60,000 nucleotides of DNA, taken from NCBI GenBank assembly GCA_950295325.1, contig OX485803.1, positions 53,833,554 to 53,893,553 on the forward strand, given 5' to 3'. Under the pieces are notes generated by a model. It was given only the letters and a program-made list of their open reading frames with translations. It did no database searches and was not told the DNA's origin. Position 1 is the first letter of the stretch. Every line of letters begins with the position of its first letter. Positions 58,536 to 60,000 of this stretch are shown here, one piece after another. The position numbers were made by a program, and so were the translations under genes. This stretch comes from Polytrichum commune. Lineage: Eukaryota; Streptophyta; Polytrichopsida; Polytrichales; Polytrichaceae.

Positions 58536-58913
58536 CTACACTAAATGTGATATTTAGTGTCATATGGTTCTTAATGTCAGTATGGTAACTTTTCGGATGA
58601 CACTTCTTATGAATAAGTGAACGAGTATTGTCATGGGTGATGGATGAGTTCATCCATTGGCCAAAACCCTACCTTCTCTTGTCAGCAACTTGTGATGAAA
58701 TATTATCATGGATGATTGAAATTTGGATGAAATATCACTTGGTAAGTGACAGTAATTGCAAGACTGTAAATATTCAATCCTTCAAATAATTTACAAGGAA
58801 TGACAAATAATGCATGGTTGATATTTAGTGTTGGTGACGCTATACCATGGTTTACAATCAGTCTTGAGCAAGACAATGAGAATTGGTGACACTAAATATC
58901 ATATTTAGTGTAG
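58536..58913. mobile_element. Fold-back MITE-like element, 378 bp
   Basis: CTACACTAAATGTGATATTT then AGTGTCA at 58536-58562 is matched on the opposite strand at 58887-58913 with one difference in 27 bp. Each end is itself nearly palindromic: the right one contains ACACTAAATAT-C-ATATTTAGTGT. An extra inner piece, GATATTTAGTGTTGGTGAC, lies at about 58830. No transposase and no clear target duplication. Confidence 0.65.
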
Positions 58914-60000
58914 TTCCCCATACTTTTCAATTCTAGATTATGAAGGATGCAGACTAGGGCTAGTTTACAGCAGGACTGACTAAGGCTAGTATTTCATCAA
59001 TGTGGTGACAGAATATTCATATAACGAGATGCTTATTTTTTGTGCTAAGGCTTATTTGAAATTTCTCTTGCAATGGATGGATTTTATGATCTCTGAAATT
59101 ACTGATACTTTAGTAAACTAGGACCAAGATCCAGTTGAGAATTATAGCGTGCTTGAATTGTACAATGCATGGTATACCATATACTACTCCTATAGAATTG
59201 CATATGCCGAATTGATTATGATAATACTCAAATATTTTTTTATTACGTTTTTATTAATCATCAAGTAATTATATAGATTATGTATCATAAGTTCGAATGT
59301 CGGTTTGTTTCGTCATATTTCAATATCATTACATTGAGCTCATCACCAAGGTTTCACATAATATTTTAAGCAAGGTTTTTGGACATATTTTCAAAATATG
59401 AAATTTTTGGTTAACTCTATTTCATGATCCATGGGAGATATTTTACTCGAATACAACATTCTAACTCATCATTTTTCTTAGACTGGTAGCACGGGCACCT
59501 TTGCAATTCTGAACCCTAACCTAAACCATAATTTGTTGATATTTAAGTAAATTGGACTAAGGCCAAATCCATAATTATAACATGTTGATTTGTATAAAAG
59601 GATCCTCCACTAAAATTGTATATGCACATAATTGATTATGAGAAAATTAACTAGGATGGCCTTAGGTATACTTATCCTTCCCCCAAAATTCATATTTCTC
59701 TATAAATTCCTACAAAAAATGTACATTTTTTAAGCCAAAAAAATTCGCATAGTAAGAGGCTAGAGCTACTTTGAATCCCTCCATAAGAAGGGTCACTTTC
59801 CATGACTTGTTACATTCCCACTACAAATTTTGAGTTGAATGTACCCTTTTGAGAGCATTCACAAATGGGTTGGCTCACATTCATAGTATTGACTCAACTA
59901 TGTAGGGTCCCGGGTACGCAACTCCCGTATTATATGGTCCTAATTATAATCACTTATAATGCGTTTTAGTCCAATATTGAGTAATACAATTTGCTTTAAT
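58914..60000. other. Intergenic, nothing recognised
   Basis: AT-rich sequence with no open frame of note and no repeat that I could match elsewhere in the window. Confidence 0.5.

Overview
This is a repeat-rich, AT-rich nuclear window from a land plant. The evidence is an LPR-type secreted multicopper oxidase gene, exons of cytosolic ribosomal protein eL18, a class III peroxidase fragment, and dense layers of decayed plant-type transposons. Long intergenic spaces and the eL18 wording fit a bryophyte or other seedless plant best, but that is inference. Only one gene looks intact: the three-exon multicopper oxidase at 54279-58084 (+).

Layout. 1-6091 (-): an LTR retrotransposon running off the left edge. 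Its gag (two CCHC knuckles) and aspartic protease are followed in the same frame by a complete cytosine-5 DNA methyltransferase domain. A candidate 5' LTR/leader (4078-6091) holds a 26-bp minisatellite and a dense CpG island. The element sits inside a satellite-like repeat whose blocks (6092-6990, 8045-9345, inverted at 12690-13915) surround exons of an unrecognised gene (7071-8010, 11915-12608). 9346-11900 looks like an inserted LTR. 13916-22719 is mostly intergenic, with a dimeric 64/65-bp tandem array at 18375-18856.

24363-29437 is a pogo/Tc1-mariner-like element with matching ends and a TA target duplication. It lies in an intron of the eL18 gene, only 7 bp from the 3' splice junction. 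eL18 exons follow at 29447-29536 and 31569-31697; the copy ends in a nonsense codon and lacks its 3' part. A truncated class III peroxidase (32162-32344) and a decayed hAT transposase (32699-34925) come next.

35-54 kb holds a tRNA-like hairpin, a second hAT fragment, a 566-bp PIF/Harbinger-like MITE inside a minisatellite, a 974-bp deleted Tigger/pogo element with CAGT ends, an unknown decayed reading frame, fold-back repeats and minisatellites. The oxidase gene follows, then a fold-back MITE at 58536-58913.

The main result is the retrotransposon that carries its own DNA methyltransferase. Many nonsense codons in the decayed elements are TAA/TAG/TGA where CAA/CAG/CGA would restore sense, which is what deamination of methylated cytosine would leave.
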